From the NCBI GenBank assembly GCA_900550585.1, contig URST01000001.1, positions 32,040 to 96,039 on the forward strand: a stretch of DNA of 64,000 nt. The letters run 5' to 3'. Position numbers and translations under genes: made by a program. Positions 1 to 8,870 of this stretch are shown in pieces. Below the pieces are notes generated by a model. That model saw nothing but the letters and a program-made list of their open reading frames with translations. It had not been told where the DNA came from and ran no database searches. How positions within the stretch are numbered: position 1 is the stretch's first letter; each line of letters begins with the position of its first letter. Source of the stretch: an uncultured Eubacteriales bacterium (lineage in GTDB: Bacteria; Bacillota; Clostridia; Oscillospirales; Oscillospiraceae).

Positions 1-4
1 AGCT

Positions 5-325
5 ATGGAACGCTCGAATTATGAGGCTTTTATGGATTGTCTGAACCCGATGATCACGATCACCCGCGCTATCCTCTGCGGTGTAGTGCTGTGGGAGAAG
101 ATACAGGAGTGCGATGCTCTGGGTATCCCCTATACGGAAATTGACACGGAGGAAGCTGCGCGTGAAGTGGATCGACGGCTTGCAATGGAACGAGAGTATC
201 TGTATGTCCTTGCCCTAAAAGAATGGGCGGAAGCAGACCTGTCCAGCCGGACAATCAAAACGGACGAAGCAGCCGCCGACAAGGGCGGCTGTACTACTGA
301 CCAAACACAAATCAATTCTGAATAA
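5..325 (+). CDS. Small ICE protein of unknown function upstream of Maff2
   Basis: A 106-residue, Glu- and Arg-rich soluble reading frame ends 12 bases before the next gene and runs in the same direction as the conjugation operon. I do not recognise the family. The ATG sits at the window edge, so no ribosome site can be judged, and the real gene may begin further left. There is no membrane segment or signal peptide. Its position between the expected virD4 and maff2 suggests an accessory transfer protein, but that is inference from context only. Confidence 0.5.
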   Translation: MERSNYEAFMDCLNPMITITRAILCGVVLWEKIQECDALGIPYTEIDTEEAAREVDRRLAMEREYLYVLALKEWAEADLSSRTIKTDEAAADKGGCTTDQTQINSE

Positions 326-337
326 TGGAGGTAATTT

Positions 338-553
338 ATGGATTTCTTTAACAGCGCAGTTGACGTATTGCAGACACTCGTGATCGCTCTCGGTGCCGGT
401 CTTGGCATCTGGGGTGTCATCAACCTTTTGGAGGGCTACGGCTCGGACAATCCCGGCGCTAAGAGCCAGGGCATGAAGCAGCTCATGGCTGGCGGCGGTG
501 TCGCCCTCATCGGTCTGATCCTTGTACCTTTGCTCTCTGGCCTGTTCGGTTAA
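338..553 (+). CDS. Maff2 family small membrane protein
   Basis: This 71-residue protein has two hydrophobic segments (about residues 9-30 and 49-70) separated by a short Gly/Asp/Lys loop. Size, layout and position before the VirB6-like gene match the Maff2 family of Tn1549-type elements. It is probably a membrane part of the mating channel; a pilin-like (VirB2-type) role is a suggestion only. A clear ribosome site (GGAGG, 8 bases upstream) supports the ATG. Confidence 0.85.
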   Translation: MDFFNSAVDVLQTLVIALGAGLGIWGVINLLEGYGSDNPGAKSQGMKQLMAGGGVALIGLILVPLLSGLFG

Positions 554-622
554 TTTGCCCGTATCAATCTTTCGCGCCCGTCCGTGTAAAGCGGGCGGGC
601 GCGGGAAAGGAGGTGCTGCCAT

Positions 623-1486
623 TTGATACTTGATTGGCTCGAAGAATGGTTCAGGGGAATATTGACAGACGGCATCATCGGAAACCTGACCGGCCTGTTT
701 GATACCGTCAACGAAAAGGTGGGCGAAATCGCCGGAGAAGTAGGCGCAACGCCGCAGGGCTGGAACGCCGGAATTTTTAACATGATCCGCAGCCTTTCCG
801 AAACAGTCATTATCCCGATAGCAGGCGCAATCCTCGCCTTTGTCATGTGCTATGAGCTGATCCAGATGGTGACGGAGAAGAACAATATGCACGACATTGA
901 CACCTTTATGTTCTTCAAATGGGTGTTTAAGTCTTTTGCTGCTGTTCTGATCGTTACGAACACATGGAATATCGTCATGGGGATTTTCGATATGGCGCAG
1001 CATGTGGTCAACCAGAGCGCAGGCGTGATTATCAGCGATACCAGCATTGACCTCGCTTCTGTGGTAACAGACCTTGAAGCGCAGCTTGAAGCAATGAGCC
1101 TTGGCGGGCTGATCGGACTGTGGTTTCAATCCCTGTTTGTGGGGCTGACCATGAATATCCTGTCTATCTGCATTATGCTGGTGATCTACGGCAGGATGAT
1201 TCAGATTTACCTTGTGACCTCACTTGGCCCGATCCCGCTTTCCACCATGGCAAACAGCGAATGGCGCAGCGTCGGGCAGAATTACTTGAAATCTCTGCTG
1301 GCACTGGCGTTTCAGGCATTTCTCATTATGGTATGCGTGGGCATCTATGCGGTGCTGATACAGACCATCGGCGCAGGCGGCGACATCTCCGGCGCGATCT
1401 GGCGGGCGATGGGCTACACGGTGCTTTTGTGCTTCTGCCTGTTCAAAACCGGCAGCATGGCAAACGCAGTGTTCGGCGCACATTGA
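623..1486 (+). CDS. VirB6/TrbL-like conjugal transfer membrane protein
   Basis: This 287-residue polytopic protein has hydrophobic segments at about residues 55-77, 92-115, 155-200, 220-245 and 255-280. An amphipathic N-terminus contains Gly-rich stretches. It matches the VirB6/TrbL-like protein that follows Maff2 in Tn1549-type ICEs and would form part of the inner-membrane DNA channel. The start is TTG at 623, placed 8-12 bases after GGAAAGGAGG. The 70-base gap after Maff2 holds only this ribosome site and GC-rich spacer. Confidence 0.85.
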   Translation: MILDWLEEWFRGILTDGIIGNLTGLFDTVNEKVGEIAGEVGATPQGWNAGIFNMIRSLSETVIIPIAGAILAFVMCYELIQMVTEKNNMHDIDTFMFFKWVFKSFAAVLIVTNTWNIVMGIFDMAQHVVNQSAGVIISDTSIDLASVVTDLEAQLEAMSLGGLIGLWFQSLFVGLTMNILSICIMLVIYGRMIQIYLVTSLGPIPLSTMANSEWRSVGQNYLKSLLALAFQAFLIMVCVGIYAVLIQTIGAGGDISGAIWRAMGYTVLLCFCLFKTGSMANAVFGAH

Positions 1487-1499
1487 CGGAGGTGAGACT

Positions 1500-2087
1500 A
1501 TCGGAAAATACAATATCATTTATGCCGACCCACCTTGGCGCTATGAAAGCGGAAAGGTGCAGGGCGCGGCAGAAAACCACTATCCCACCATGAGCATAGA
1601 TAATCTGTGCGCTCTGCCGGTGGCAGAGCTGACCGCAAAAGACTGCGCCCTGTTTCTGTGGGCAACCTTTCCCCAGTTACCCGAGGCGCTGCGTCTGATC
1701 AAGGCGTGGGGCTTTCAATATAAGACTGTGGCCTTTGTCTGGCTGAAACGGAACCGGAAAAATCCCACATGGTTTTATGGATTGGGCTATTGGACGCGGG
1801 GCAACGCAGAAATATGTCTGCTGGCAACCAAAGGAAAACCGAAACGGCAGTCCGCAGGCGTACATCAATTCATTATCTCGCCCATAGAGCAGCACAGTAA
1901 AAAGCCAGATGAAGCAAGGCAGAAAATCCTTGCCCTTATGGGCGACCTGCCCCGTTTAGAACTGTTTGCCCGGCAGAAAGCACCGGGTTGGGACGTTTGG
2001 GGCAATGAAATTGCAAGCGATATTACGCTTGCGGAAAGGAGGAACGATGGCTTATGTGAATGTGCCGAAGGACTTGAACAAGATTAA
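1500..2087 (+). CDS. MT-A70 family DNA adenine methyltransferase, start codon apparently lost
   Basis: The frame carries an early DPPW motif (IYADPPWRYE at about residues 7-16 from position 1500), the N6-adenine catalytic signature of MT-A70 enzymes. The family core then follows for about 195 residues (CALFLWATFPQLPEAL, YWTRGNAEICLLATKG). The first conventional start, GTG at 1557, lies after DPPW and would remove the active site. Upstream in frame are only ATC at 1500, four bases after a strong GGAGGTGA, and ATT at 1482. Either a rare ATC start is used or an ATG has mutated. It would protect ICE DNA from restriction. It overlaps prgI by 41 bases. Confidence 0.7.
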   Translation: MGKYNIIYADPPWRYESGKVQGAAENHYPTMSIDNLCALPVAELTAKDCALFLWATFPQLPEALRLIKAWGFQYKTVAFVWLKRNRKNPTWFYGLGYWTRGNAEICLLATKGKPKRQSAGVHQFIISPIEQHSKKPDEARQKILALMGDLPRLELFARQKAPGWDVWGNEIASDITLAERRNDGLCECAEGLEQD

Positions 2088-2448
2088 GTCCAAGGTGCTT
2101 TTCAATTTGACCAAACGACAACTGATCTGTTTTGGCGTGGCGGCGCTTATGGGAGTGCCGCTGTTCTTTTTACTCAAAGACAGCGCAGGAACCACGGCTG
2201 CGGCAATGGTGATGATCCTTGTCATGCTTCCCGGATTCCTGTTTGGCGTATATGAGAAGAACGGACAGCCCCTTGAAGTGGTTTTGCGGCAGATGATTGA
2301 AAGCTGCTTTATCCGTCCAAAGGAGCGCCCCTATCAGACCGATAACGCATACGCCGCCCTTGTGCGGCAATATCAAATGGAAAAGGAGGTAAAAGCGATT
2401 GTCCAAGGCGACAAAACCCGCAGCGGAAAACACAGCGGCAAAGCGTAA
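2047..2448 (+). CDS. PrgI family conjugation protein
   Basis: This 133-residue protein begins MAYVNVPKDLNKIKSK and has two membrane segments at about residues 25-45 and 50-70, followed by a basic soluble tail. This is the PrgI (VirB3-like) protein that directly precedes the VirB4 ATPase in Gram-positive transfer operons. I chose ATG 2047 because GGAAAGGAGG lies just upstream and the family begins here, although the frame is open further left. It overlaps the methylase before it and the VirB4 gene after it (50 bases). Confidence 0.88.
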   Translation: MAYVNVPKDLNKIKSKVLFNLTKRQLICFGVAALMGVPLFFLLKDSAGTTAAAMVMILVMLPGFLFGVYEKNGQPLEVVLRQMIESCFIRPKERPYQTDNAYAALVRQYQMEKEVKAIVQGDKTRSGKHSGKA

Positions 2449-4807
2449 ACTCACCCGCGCGGAAAAAAGAGAAATTGAGGCGATCATCCGCAAGTATAAG
2501 GGCGACGGCAAGCCCCATACGGCGCAGGACACGATTCCCTATCAGACCATGCACCCGGACGGTATCTGCCATCTGGGCGGCAGGAGCTATTCCAAAAGCA
2601 TTGAGTTTTTCGATGTGAACTACCAGCTTGCCCAGCCGGACGATCAGACAGCGATTTTTGAATACCTGTGTGATCTGTACAACTATCTGGACGCTTCCAT
2701 TCATGTGCAGCTTACCTTTGTCAACCGGAAAACCGACCGGGAGCAGCTTGCACAGAGTTTTGAGATTCCGCTTTGCGGCGACGGATTAGACCATATCCGG
2801 CAGGAGAACACGGGGATTCTGAAACGTCAGCTTGAACGGGGCAATAACGGAAACGTCAAGACCAAGTATCTGACCTATACCATTGAGGCAGACAATCTGA
2901 AAGCAGCGCGGGCGCGGCTTACCCGCATTGAAACCGACCTGCTGGGCTACTTCAAGGTGATGGGCGCAGCAGCGCGGGCATTGGACGGCAAAGATCGGCT
3001 GGAAGTGCTGCACGGTATCATGCACCCGGATGGCGAGCGGTTTTCCTTTGACTGGAATTGGCTTGCCCCAAGCGGGCTGTCCACCAAAGACTTTATCGCT
3101 CCGTCCTCATTTGCTTTTAAGAACAGCCGGATGTTCCAGATGGGCGGAAAGCTGTGCGCAGCCAGCTTCCTGCAAATTATCACCCCGGAGCTGAACGATC
3201 ATGTATTGACGGACTTTCTGGATACCGATTCGGGCATTGTCGTCAATCTCCATGTGCAGGCGCTGGATCAGTCGGAAGCCGTCAAAATGATCAAGCGTAA
3301 GATTACCGATCTCGACGCCATGAAGATACAGGAACAGAAAAAAGCTGTCCGGGACGGCTACGATATGGACATACTTCCCTCTGACCTTGCGACCTACGGC
3401 GGCGAAGCGAAAAAGCTCTTAAACGAACTGCAAAGCCGCAATGAGCGTTATTTCATGATCACTTTCCTTGTGCTGAACTATGGCGATACCAGGCGCAAGC
3501 TGGAAAATGACGTGTTCCGCGCCGCAGGAGTGGCGCAGAAATACAACTGCCAGCTTACCCGTCTGGACTTCCAGCAGGAACAGGGGCTTGTATCGTCCCT
3601 GCCGCTGGGGGTGAGCCAGATCAAAATCACACGGGGAATGACGACCTCTGCCGTCGCGATTATCGTTCCCTTCGTTACACAGGAGCTGTTCATGGGCGGC
3701 GATGCCTTTTATTACGGTCTGAACGCCAAATCCGGCAACATGATCATGCTGGATCGCAAGAATGCCCGTTCTCCCAACGGGCTGGTATTTGGTACACCCG
3801 GCGGGGGCAAGTCTTTTTCCTGTAAGCGCGAGATGGTAAGCGTGATTCTGAAAACCGGCGACCATGTGATCGTGTGCGACCCAGAGGGCGAATATGCGCC
3901 GCTGGTGAAGCTGCTCCACGGGCAGATTATCCGGCTGTCACCCACCAGCACCGACTATGTGAACCCGCTGGACATCAATCTGAATTATTCCGAGGACGAA
4001 AACCCGCTGGCGCTGAAATCCGACTTTGTACTGTCTTTTTGTGAGCTGATTATGGGCGGCAAGGCCGGACTGGAAGCCATTGAAAGAACGGTAATTGATC
4101 GGGCGGTACAGCGGATCTACCAGCCCTACTTTGCTGACCCATGCCCGGAGAATATGCCGATCCTGTCCGACCTGCATGACGCGCTGACGGCGCAGCATTT
4201 ACCGGAAGCCGACCGGGTAGCACAGGCGCTTGATCTGTATGTATCGGGATCCCTTAACTTCTTCAACCACAGAACGACGGTGGACATCAACAACCGCTTT
4301 GTCTGCTATGACATTAAGGAACTGCCGAAGAATCTGAAAAAGCCGGGTATGCTGATTATTCAGGATCAGGTATGGAACCGTGTTACACTCAACCGCAACG
4401 CAGGCGTTTCCACATGGTATTATGCCGACGAGTTCCATTTGCTTCTGAAAGAACCGCAGACCGCAGCCTATTCCGCAGAGATATGGAAGCGTTTCAGAAA
4501 ATGGGGCGGCGTGCCGACGGGCGCGACCCAGAACGTCAAGGATCTTTTATCTTCACCGGAAATTGAAAACATCCTTGAAAACTCTGACTATATCTGTATG
4601 CTCAACCAAGCGGCAGGCGACCGCAAAATCCTTGCGGAACGGCTGAACATTTCATCGGAGCAGCTTAAATACGTTACCAACTCCGCGCCGGGCGAAGGTC
4701 TTTTGTTCTTTGAGAATGTAATCCTGCCTTTCGTGGATCACTTCCCCAAGGACACCGAGCTTTACCGTATCATGTCCACCAAGCCAAGTGAGGTGAACGG
4801 ACAATGA
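2399..4807 (+). CDS. VirB4-like conjugation ATPase
   Basis: This 802-residue motor ATPase powers assembly of the type IV secretion channel. An N-terminal domain of about 400 residues leads to a Walker A motif, GTPGGGKS, at about residues 465-472. Walker B lies near residues 674-678 (YYADE), with a C-terminal ATPase region after it (GATQNVKDLL, then NSDYICMLNQ). This is VirB4/TraE order. The start is TTG 2399 with GGAGG 7 bases upstream, inside the end of prgI, so the two are translationally coupled. The stop overlaps the ATG of the next methylase by 4 bases. Confidence 0.93.
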   Translation: MSKATKPAAENTAAKRKLTRAEKREIEAIIRKYKGDGKPHTAQDTIPYQTMHPDGICHLGGRSYSKSIEFFDVNYQLAQPDDQTAIFEYLCDLYNYLDASIHVQLTFVNRKTDREQLAQSFEIPLCGDGLDHIRQENTGILKRQLERGNNGNVKTKYLTYTIEADNLKAARARLTRIETDLLGYFKVMGAAARALDGKDRLEVLHGIMHPDGERFSFDWNWLAPSGLSTKDFIAPSSFAFKNSRMFQMGGKLCAASFLQIITPELNDHVLTDFLDTDSGIVVNLHVQALDQSEAVKMIKRKITDLDAMKIQEQKKAVRDGYDMDILPSDLATYGGEAKKLLNELQSRNERYFMITFLVLNYGDTRRKLENDVFRAAGVAQKYNCQLTRLDFQQEQGLVSSLPLGVSQIKITRGMTTSAVAIIVPFVTQELFMGGDAFYYGLNAKSGNMIMLDRKNARSPNGLVFGTPGGGKSFSCKREMVSVILKTGDHVIVCDPEGEYAPLVKLLHGQIIRLSPTSTDYVNPLDINLNYSEDENPLALKSDFVLSFCELIMGGKAGLEAIERTVIDRAVQRIYQPYFADPCPENMPILSDLHDALTAQHLPEADRVAQALDLYVSGSLNFFNHRTTVDINNRFVCYDIKELPKNLKKPGMLIIQDQVWNRVTLNRNAGVSTWYYADEFHLLLKEPQTAAYSAEIWKRFRKWGGVPTGATQNVKDLLSSPEIENILENSDYICMLNQAAGDRKILAERLNISSEQLKYVTNSAPGEGLLFFENVILPFVDHFPKDTELYRIMSTKPSEVNGQ

Positions 4808-5757
4808 GCCTGCCCATTGACACCATCCTTTGCGGCGATTGCCTGTCTGTGCTGAAAACCCTGCCGGACGAAAGCATCCATTGCTGCGTGACTTCGCCGC
4901 CGTATTATGGCTTGCGTGATTACGGCATGGATGCGCAGATCGGGCGTGAGGACACACCGGAGGAATACATAGCACGGCTGACGGCGGTATTCCGTGAAGT
5001 AATGCGTGTGCTGCGCCCGGATGGGACACTCTGGCTGAATATCGCGGACAGCTATTGCGGCACGTCCGGTAAGGGTACTGCCCGGGATCCCAAATATCCG
5101 AACGGGCGCAACGGGCAGATTGTTTCCCTGTCCCGCATGGTACAGGGCTGCAAGCCAAAGGACATGATCGGGATCCCGTGGATGCTGGCGTTCTCCCTGC
5201 GCGGTGCAGGCTGGTATCTGCGCAACGACATTATTTGGGCAAAAGGAAATCCCATGCCGGAAAGTATCAAAGACCGGTGTACCCGCAGCCATGAACACAT
5301 TTTTCTGTTTTCCAAAAGCAAACGGTATTTCTACGACTGGCAGGCCATAGCCGAGCCGATCGCGCCCACAACTGCCCTGCGCAAGAAAAACGGGCGCGGC
5401 GTGGGCAAGTATTCTTCTCCCGTTCCCGGTCAGCCGCAAACCCAAAATATTAACAAGCCCAGAGAAAAAGGCAGCATAACCGACGAAATGATTTCGCCCG
5501 TCCGGGCTAAGCGCGACGTGTGGTTTATCAACACCGTGCCGTACAAGGGCGGGCATTTTGCTGCCTATCCGCCAAAGCTGGCGGAAAACTGCATACTGGC
5601 AGGATGTCCGGCAGGCGGGGTTGTCCTTGACCCATTCATGGGCAGCGGTACGACGGGGCTTGCGGCAAAACGGCACGGACGGCACTACATCGGCATTGAA
5701 CTGAACACAGCGTTTTGTTCCCTTGCAAGGGACCGGATCGGAGGTGATACCACTTGA
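4804..5757 (+). CDS. Site-specific DNA methyltransferase (N4/N6, beta class)
   Basis: This 317-residue amino-methylase has catalytic motif IV TSPPY at residues 30-34 and the AdoMet motif I DPFMGSGTT at about residues 276-284. That order (catalytic motif first) defines the beta group. A target-recognition region lies between them. No restriction enzyme is adjacent, so it is probably a solitary methylase that shields the element from host restriction. Start and stop overlap both neighbours by 4 bases (ATGA and TTGA junctions), placing it firmly in the transfer operon. It is the second methylase in the operon after the MT-A70 gene. Confidence 0.9.
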   Translation: MSLPIDTILCGDCLSVLKTLPDESIHCCVTSPPYYGLRDYGMDAQIGREDTPEEYIARLTAVFREVMRVLRPDGTLWLNIADSYCGTSGKGTARDPKYPNGRNGQIVSLSRMVQGCKPKDMIGIPWMLAFSLRGAGWYLRNDIIWAKGNPMPESIKDRCTRSHEHIFLFSKSKRYFYDWQAIAEPIAPTTALRKKNGRGVGKYSSPVPGQPQTQNINKPREKGSITDEMISPVRAKRDVWFINTVPYKGGHFAAYPPKLAENCILAGCPAGGVVLDPFMGSGTTGLAAKRHGRHYIGIELNTAFCSLARDRIGGDTT

Positions 5758-7802
5758 AAGACCCATTAAAACCCCGGGATAAAATTACCCAGCACATGAC
5801 CCGTGACGGGCTGGTGCGGGAAAATCAGACGACGGGCGAAGTACAGAGCGTTTCCGGCAGGGATGCGGAACAAAATTTTTCCCCTGCGGCGCAGGAGGAT
5901 CTTCCGGTTTCTGCGGGCGGCACAGCGGAAAAGGCACTGAACCGCGCTGTATCTGAGCATGACGCTCATGCCGCAAGAAAACGAATCCGAAAAGCAAACA
6001 GCAAGATCCGTGAGGGCGAAGCTGTCCGGCAGCGCCCCGGCTCCCGGCTGCAATTCAGCGACGAGGAACGCGGCGATCCGGCACTGCAAAAGTATATCCG
6101 CAAATCCGAAACACGGGCAGATAAGCTGGACACTGCGCGGGAAGCCATACCGAAAAAGCGTGTTTTACACAAAGAGCGTGTTTTTGACGAGGCAACCGGC
6201 ACGGCGCATACCAAGCTGCGCTTTGATAAGGTGGATCAGCCTGCCCCAAAGATTAAATCCAATCCGGCAGGCCGACCCGTGCGGGAGGCAGCAATGCTTG
6301 TCCATGGGAAAATTCACGAGGTTGAGAATGAAAACGTCGGTGTGGAAAGTGGACATAAGGGCGAGGAACTTGCCGAGCGCGGCGCTGGCGGTGCATACCG
6401 CTATGCAAAACGCCGTCATAAGTTGAAACCTTACCGGGCAGCGGCAAAAGCCGAGCAAAAGGCAGTCAAAGCCAATGCGGAATATATGTATCAAAAGGCA
6501 TTGTATGACAATCCGACGCTTCTTTCCGGCAATCCTCTCAACCAGTTTTTCCAGAAACAGCGGTTAAAGCGAGAATACGCCAAGGCAGCACGGGCGGCAA
6601 AAACGGCAGGCAGTACAGCGCAGAAAACCGCGCAGACCACCAAAAAGACCGCCGAAGCGTCCGCGAAAGCGGCAAAGCGTGTTGCCGAGGAAGCAAAGAA
6701 AACGGCTTCATTTGTAGCGCGGCACTGGAAAGGCTGTCTGATTGTCCTTGCAGGTTTCCTCCTTATTGTACTGCTGATCGGCGGGCTGCAATCCTGCTCC
6801 ATTCTCTTTTCCGGTGCGGGCGGCGGTGTCGCAGCATCTTCCTACCAATCGGAGGACGCGGACATTCTTGCTGCCGAAGCCGCCTACTGTGAACTGGAAG
6901 CAGAGCTGCAAAGGTATCTGGACACCTACGAAAGCACCCATGACTACAACGAATACCACTATGACCTTGACGAGATCGAGCATGACCCTTATGTACTGAT
7001 CTCGATTCTCTCTGCGCTCCATGAGGGCGCATGGACGGCTGGCGAGGTACAGGCAACACTGCAAATGCTCTTTGAGAAGCAGTATATCCTGACCGAAACC
7101 GTTACAAGGGAGGTGCGCTACCGCACGGAAACGAGAACGGGGACGCGGACTGTGACCGATCCCGAAACAGGCGAAACCAGCACGGAAACCTACGAATACA
7201 CCGTCCAAGTTCCCTATGACTATTACATCTGCCAGGTGTCACTTGAAAACTTCAACCTTTCCCATGTTCCCGTGTACATCATGGGCGAGGAAACTTTGAG
7301 CAAATATGCCCTGTATATGTCCGTGCTGGGCAACCGACCGGATCTGTTCGGCAATTCTGAGTACATCAGCCGGTATATTACAAACCGGCCTGCAGGTTAT
7401 GAAATTCCCGCATCGGCGCTGGAAGATGAAACCTTTGCCACGCTGATTGCCGAGGCGGAGAAATATATCGGGTATCCGTATGTCTGGGGCGGCAGCAATC
7501 CAAATACCTCTTTTGACTGTTCCGGCTTTGTATCTTGGGTGCTGACCAACAGCGGCGTATGCAATACCGGGCGTTTGGGTGCGCAGGGGCTATATAACAT
7601 CTCTACCCCTGTTTCCAATCCCCAGCCGGGTGATCTGGTGTTTTTTACGGGAACCTATGACACGCCGGGCGTTTCTCATGTGGGTATTTATGTGGGCAAT
7701 TCCATGATGCTGCACTGTGGGGATCCGATTTCGTATTCTAATCTGAACAGCAGCTATTGGCAGTCCCATTTCTACGCCTACGCCAGACCGCCCTACAACT
7801 AA
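5754..7802 (+). CDS. CD1108-type conjugation protein with NlpC/P60 peptidoglycan hydrolase domain
   Basis: This is a 682-residue membrane-anchored wall hydrolase. Residues 1-320 are charged and Lys/Ala-rich, with an Ala-rich helix just before the membrane. One transmembrane segment lies at about 328-346. A Glu-rich extracellular stem follows, then a C-terminal NlpC/P60 domain with the catalytic pair Cys589 (DCSGF) and His642 (SHVGIY). It would open peptidoglycan locally so the mating channel can cross the wall. The TTG start at 5754 overlaps the methylase stop and follows GGAGG. The next gene begins 26 bases downstream. Confidence 0.9.
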   Translation: MKDPLKPRDKITQHMTRDGLVRENQTTGEVQSVSGRDAEQNFSPAAQEDLPVSAGGTAEKALNRAVSEHDAHAARKRIRKANSKIREGEAVRQRPGSRLQFSDEERGDPALQKYIRKSETRADKLDTAREAIPKKRVLHKERVFDEATGTAHTKLRFDKVDQPAPKIKSNPAGRPVREAAMLVHGKIHEVENENVGVESGHKGEELAERGAGGAYRYAKRRHKLKPYRAAAKAEQKAVKANAEYMYQKALYDNPTLLSGNPLNQFFQKQRLKREYAKAARAAKTAGSTAQKTAQTTKKTAEASAKAAKRVAEEAKKTASFVARHWKGCLIVLAGFLLIVLLIGGLQSCSILFSGAGGGVAASSYQSEDADILAAEAAYCELEAELQRYLDTYESTHDYNEYHYDLDEIEHDPYVLISILSALHEGAWTAGEVQATLQMLFEKQYILTETVTREVRYRTETRTGTRTVTDPETGETSTETYEYTVQVPYDYYICQVSLENFNLSHVPVYIMGEETLSKYALYMSVLGNRPDLFGNSEYISRYITNRPAGYEIPASALEDETFATLIAEAEKYIGYPYVWGGSNPNTSFDCSGFVSWVLTNSGVCNTGRLGAQGLYNISTPVSNPQPGDLVFFTGTYDTPGVSHVGIYVGNSMMLHCGDPISYSNLNSSYWQSHFYAYARPPYN

Positions 7803-7828
7803 TCTGAAAATCGAAAGGAGTAAACATT

Positions 7829-8086
7829 ATGGCACTTACTAAGCTGGAACGTATCGAACGGGAGATTGAAAAGACCCGTGGCAAAATTACCGAGTATCAA
7901 AACAAGCTCAAAGAGCTGGAAGCCCAGCGCACCGAACAGGAAAACTTTGAGATTGTGGGTATTGTGCGCTCCATGTGCATGACCCGCGACGAACTGATGG
8001 ACTTTCTGCGCAGCGGCGGCAACGATGCGCCGCCTGCGGAAAATGTCTATCACGAACAGGAGGATATGACCAATGACGAGGAATAA
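7829..8086 (+). CDS. DUF4315 family protein
   Basis: This 85-residue protein has an N-terminal coiled-coil helix (residues 4-40) and a short C-terminal part ending in acidic residues. Sequence and position between the NlpC/P60 gene and the DUF4366 gene match DUF4315, a conserved Tn1549-type ICE protein of unknown function. AAAGGAG precedes the ATG at good spacing. It overlaps the next gene by 14 bases, which suggests coupled translation. Confidence 0.88.
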   Translation: MALTKLERIEREIEKTRGKITEYQNKLKELEAQRTEQENFEIVGIVRSMCMTRDELMDFLRSGGNDAPPAENVYHEQEDMTNDEE

Positions 8087-8870
8087 AGGAAAGCTGCGTA
8101 CTGTTATCGTGCTGCTTGCCGCCGTGCTTTGCATGACGGCTTTTTCTACGGTTGCCTATGCAGGCGGCGGCGATTACTACGACAGCGAGCTGCCGCCGGA
8201 AAGCACTGCAACAGAAGAAACGGAACCTGCTGCTTCCGAGCCGTCCCCGGCCGTGGAACCGGGGACGCCCTTTACGGAGGACGGGATCGCGCTGACCCGG
8301 GATCTGCTTTTTGATAAGGCAACCAACAAGCAGTTTATTACGGTGGAAACCAGAAGCGGACATACCCTGTATATCATCATTGATTATGATAAACCCGCCG
8401 ACGAGGACGGCGAACAGTATCACACCTATTTCCTCAACCCCGTGGACGAAGCTGATCTTTTGGCACTATTGGAGGACGAGGGCGGAAACAGCCCTATTAC
8501 CTGTAGCTGCACCGAAAAATGCAGCGCAGGCAAGGTTAATACAGCCTGCCCCATTTGCAGCACCAATATGAGCGAGTGCGCCGGAAAAGAAGCTGCCCCT
8601 GCCGATCTGGAACCGACCGAGCCAACCGAAGAACCGAAGAAAAGCAATGTGGGCGGTATCCTTGCGATTGTCTTAATACTTGCGTTGGGCGGCGGCGCTG
8701 CTGTGTGGTACTTCAAGTTCCGCAAACCGAAAGCCGATACCAAAGGCAGCACCGAGCTGGATGAGTTCGATTTTGACGAGGATGACGAGGAAGAAACCGA
8801 CAATTACGGTGATTATGGGGCTGACGGCAATGTGCCGGTGCAGGCCGATGAACAGGAGGACAACGAATGA
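8073..8870 (+). CDS. DUF4366 (CD1107-type) membrane protein
   Basis: This 265-residue exported protein has a signal peptide at residues 1-30 ending in AYA-GGG. A Glu/Pro-rich linker and a domain of about 70 residues follow, then a Cys-rich segment near 145-170. A transmembrane helix lies at about 193-214, and the cytosolic tail is very acidic. It matches the DUF4366/CD1107 family that follows DUF4315 in these ICEs. Its role is unknown; the extracellular domain could help mating-pair contact (inference). The stop overlaps topB by 4 bases. Confidence 0.87.
   Translation: MTRNKGKLRTVIVLLAAVLCMTAFSTVAYAGGGDYYDSELPPESTATEETEPAASEPSPAVEPGTPFTEDGIALTRDLLFDKATNKQFITVETRSGHTLYIIIDYDKPADEDGEQYHTYFLNPVDEADLLALLEDEGGNSPITCSCTEKCSAGKVNTACPICSTNMSECAGKEAAPADLEPTEPTEEPKKSNVGGILAIVLILALGGGAAVWYFKFRKPKADTKGSTELDEFDFDEDDEEETDNYGDYGADGNVPVQADEQEDNE

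Noticed and set aside
215..1129. A 304-residue - strand frame opposite Maff2 and the VirB6-like gene
   Set aside because: It is antisense to two recognised transfer genes and lacks any recognisable domain.
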